NCBI GenBank assembly: GCA_003219495.1
Contig: QHOZ01000003.1
Span: forward strand, 990-8,984
Source of the DNA: Verrucomicrobiota bacterium
Lineage (GTDB): Bacteria; Verrucomicrobiota; Verrucomicrobiae; Chthoniobacterales; UBA10450
Direction of reading: 5' to 3'
DNA: 7,995 nt
Part shown: positions 6,731 through 7,995 of the stretch, piece by piece
How the letters are laid out: every line of letters begins with the position of its first letter
Position numbering within the stretch: the first letter of the stretch is position 1
The notes under the pieces: model-generated
Database searches by the model: none
What the model was told of the DNA's origin: nothing
What the model saw: only the letters and a program-made list of their open reading frames with translations
Position numbers and translations under genes: made by a program

Positions 6731-6756
6731 CGTCGGCCGGTTGCGTCCGGCCGACG
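6731..6756. repeat. perfect GC-rich inverted repeat upstream of the binding-protein gene
   Basis: CGTCGGCCGG (6731-6740) is mirrored exactly by CCGGCCGACG (6747-6756) around a 6-nt loop TTGCGT. It lies 35-61 bp before the start of the binding-protein gene and more than 110 bp after the peptidase stop. No T-tract follows on either strand. By position it could be an attenuator or operator of the binding-protein gene, or the end of the peptidase transcript. Confidence 0.5.
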
Positions 6757-6847
6757 ACTGTGCACACAAGTAAGCGTGCGGCGTCAACGTTTGCCGACTT
6801 ACCCACATGACATACGATAGTGGTCGCTTCCGCGTGCGCTTTGCGCG

Positions 6848-6860
6848 GCTGAGCGTCAGC
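6848..6860. repeat. short inverted repeat just after the peptidase stop
   Basis: GCTGA (6848-6852) pairs with TCAGC (6856-6860) around a 3-nt loop, starting eight bases past the TAG of the minus-strand peptidase gene. It is small and lacks a T-tract. It is listed only as a possible component of the transcript end. Confidence 0.2.
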
Positions 6861-6868
6861 TTCCCGGT

Positions 6869-7648
6869 CTAACTAGCCACCACGCGTATGGTCCATAGAT
6901 CGTCTGCCAGATTCGAGTCGGTCATATATGCGTAAGGCATCGTGAAATAGCCGCCGATACCCCATTTCGGTCCCCACGAATTCCGCACGAGGAAGCGCTG
7001 CTCCTTGTCGTCATAGCCGACCGCAAGCACCGCATGGCCACCGATTTGCTTCTCGGTCGCGCCCGGCATAGGAACGACGCCGGATCTGGCGACGGCCGCA
7101 CTTTCGAAGCTGTCATAGACCGAAAAGCCGAAGACAAACGGGAAACCCGAGGCAAGGCATCCTTTCATCTGGTTCAGGCTCTGCGAGACCCGCTGGTAAA
7201 GAACTGTCTTGTACTTGGCGGCTTTGGTGTAGCACTGCGCGGGCGGTTTGGTCGCGAACTTCGAGATGTCGTACGGCCAATCGGTTTCGGGGCAGTCGCC
7301 CAGCTTGGCAACACTCTTGATGCCGTCGCGGATCTGCGCACCGCTGTCAGAAGCGATCGTGTCTTCCATGTCGCGCTCGTTGTAATAGATGAAAAGCCGC
7401 GACGGGATGAAATTAGGCTTGCGCTTGAGCTTCATGCGGTTGAACTGCATTGCGCACGCGATCGCGTTGCCTGTACAGCTGCCTAGCTGACCCTGATCGT
7501 AGATTGTCTTCGGGCATTGCGGGCGAAGGTCAACCACCGGTGGAAGTTTGACGAGCGCCGCGACGGGCGCCCCATAGAGATGGTCGCGAAAATCCGGTGT
7601 ATCGGCGACCCAACCGTAGCGTTTGATCTTGTGTTTGACGAGCGGCAT
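6869..7648 (-). CDS. papain-family (C1A) cysteine peptidase
   Basis: This 259-residue protein is a C1A cysteine peptidase. After a short N-terminal RYGWVADTPDFRD segment, common in bacterial members, the mature-like domain starts at PPVVDLRPQCP. The oxyanion Gln52 and nucleophile Cys58 lie in DQGQLGSC with the same six-residue spacing as papain Gln19/Cys25. His205 is in GGHAVLAVGYD and Asn223 in RNSWGPKWG, so the catalytic set is complete. The papain Cys22 and Trp26 positions are Leu and Thr. There is no signal peptide and no long inhibitory propeptide, so it is either cytosolic or exported by another route. The ATG at 7648 is chosen over 7759 because AAGGAG lies five bases upstream (7654-7659) and homology starts there. 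The substrate is unknown. Confidence 0.88.
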   Translation of the reverse strand: MPLVKHKIKRYGWVADTPDFRDHLYGAPVAALVKLPPVVDLRPQCPKTIYDQGQLGSCTGNAIACAMQFNRMKLKRKPNFIPSRLFIYYNERDMEDTIASDSGAQIRDGIKSVAKLGDCPETDWPYDISKFATKPPAQCYTKAAKYKTVLYQRVSQSLNQMKGCLASGFPFVFGFSVYDSFESAAVARSGVVPMPGATEKQIGGHAVLAVGYDDKEQRFLVRNSWGPKWGIGGYFTMPYAYMTDSNLADDLWTIRVVAS

Positions 7649-7653
7649 GTGTT

Positions 7654-7659
7654 CTCCTT
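7654..7659 (-). promoter_or_regulatory. ribosome-binding site fixing the peptidase start
   Basis: On the minus strand AAGGAG is followed by five bases and then the ATG at 7648. This decides the start 37 codons downstream of the longest possible frame. The extra upstream residues (MAQREHAVNE...) show no export signal or family resemblance. Confidence 0.7.
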
Positions 7660-7760
7660 TAGAAACGTTGGTATTCTTGAAATTACCGGGCGGCCGTTGC
7701 GTCGAGCGCATCCCCACATGCAGCACGATTTCGTTGACCGCGTGCTCACGCTGCGCCACT

Positions 7761-7789
7761 ATTTAAAAGAAAAAGTATGATGAAGGCAA
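7761..7789 (-). promoter_or_regulatory. candidate promoter of the peptidase gene
   Basis: On the minus strand a -35-like TTGCCT (7784-7789) and a -10-like TTAAAT (7761-7766) are separated by exactly 17 bp within a local AT-rich patch. Each hexamer matches the sigma-70 consensus at four of six positions. Transcription would begin near 7754, giving a leader of about 105 nt. Confidence 0.4.
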
Positions 7790-7832
7790 CTCTATTGAAG
7801 ATTTCCGCATTGGCAGACCGGGCATGACGCGA

Positions 7833-7841
7833 TGCTAGAAT
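7833..7841 (+). promoter_or_regulatory. candidate extended -10 promoter of the CoA-binding gene
   Basis: TGCTAGAAT is an extended -10 element (TGn plus a hexamer matching TATAAT at five of six). A TTGGCA resembling a -35 box lies at 7810-7815, but the 20-bp spacing is too long, so the extended element would have to carry recognition. The start would be near 7848, about 30 nt before the ATG at 7878. Confidence 0.4.
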
Positions 7842-7877
7842 TGTTGCATTCGAGTGAGCGCCTTACGAACTCCTTCC

Positions 7878-7995
7878 ATGTCTGACATTGCAACGCTGCG
7901 CCGCATCCTGCAAGACACTCGTGTGATTGCAATGGTGGGTTTGTCGGCCAACTGGTATCGGCCCAGCTACTTTGCTGCGAAGTACATGCTCGATC
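7878..7995 (+). CDS. CoA-binding domain protein, YccU-like (3' truncated by window)
   Basis: The ATG at 7878 opens a frame reading MSDIATLRRILQDTRVIAMVGLSANWYRPSYFAAKYMLD to the window edge (39 codons). This matches the N-terminus of the small CoA-binding Rossmann-fold family typified by E. coli YccU: a leading helix, then a VIAMVGLS strand-and-glycine-loop, then the RPSY motif and an AAKYMLD helix. Full members are about 140 residues, so roughly 100 residues lie outside. They are cytosolic proteins of unsettled physiological role. No strong Shine-Dalgarno is visible; the start is chosen on homology. The gene diverges from the peptidase across a 229-bp region carrying candidate promoters for both. 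Confidence 0.8.
   Translation, partial: MSDIATLRRILQDTRVIAMVGLSANWYRPSYFAAKYMLD

Noticed and set aside
7034..7486. 150-residue plus-strand frame opposite the peptidase
   Set aside because: Antisense to the peptidase catalytic domain; no ribosome-binding site or family match.
7649..7759. Upstream start adding 37 residues to the peptidase
   Set aside because: The strong Shine-Dalgarno at 7654-7659 and the onset of family-like sequence both favour the ATG at 7648.
1..7995. Mobile element, CRISPR, toxin-antitoxin or defence system
   Set aside because: No transposase, integrase, terminal repeats, regularly spaced repeats or toxin-antitoxin-like gene pair is visible, and hrpA, the ATP-grasp gene and the peptidase are too far apart and too differently oriented to call one system.

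Overview
The window looks like a stretch of a mesophilic, moderately GC-rich betaproteobacterial chromosome (Burkholderiales/Nitrosomonadales-like, probably from an uncultured soil or water lineage). This is inferred from a long-form HrpA helicase with a DUF3418-type tail, an orphan COG2984-type periplasmic binding protein, and a YccU-type CoA-binding protein. I see no rRNA, tRNA, CRISPR array, insertion sequence or phage gene.

Layout: (1) 2-178, the possible 3' end of an unidentified plus-strand gene, ending inside an imperfect hairpin. (2) 233-3926, hrpA, a DEAH-box RNA helicase gene that is no longer a single frame. Alignment from memory to E. coli HrpA shows three separate internal gaps: one in frame (near 1466) in the winged-helix part of HA2, and two that shift the frame (near 3022 and 3647). 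The rest still reads as well-conserved HrpA with no nonsense codons. (3) 4176-5276, an ATP-grasp ligase-like gene behind a near-consensus sigma-70 promoter and a strong Shine-Dalgarno. (4) 5452-5646, a 64-residue hypothetical protein with a lysine/arginine tail. (5) 5709-6695, minus strand, an orphan periplasmic ABC substrate-binding protein. (6) 6869-7648, minus strand, a papain-family (C1A) cysteine peptidase with an intact catalytic set and no signal peptide. (7) 7878 to the window end, the start of a CoA-binding-domain (YccU-like) gene, divergent from the peptidase.

The genes do not form an evident common pathway. hrpA, the ATP-grasp gene and the small gene are codirectional but have gaps of 249 and 175 bp and promoter or RBS signals of their own. 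The small gene and the binding-protein gene converge over 62 bp of hairpin-forming sequence. The peptidase and the binding protein are codirectional, separated by 173 bp that contain a perfect 10-bp inverted repeat. The observation most worth checking is the deletion-only damage in hrpA. The least characterised genes are the ATP-grasp enzyme (substrate unknown) and the small basic protein.
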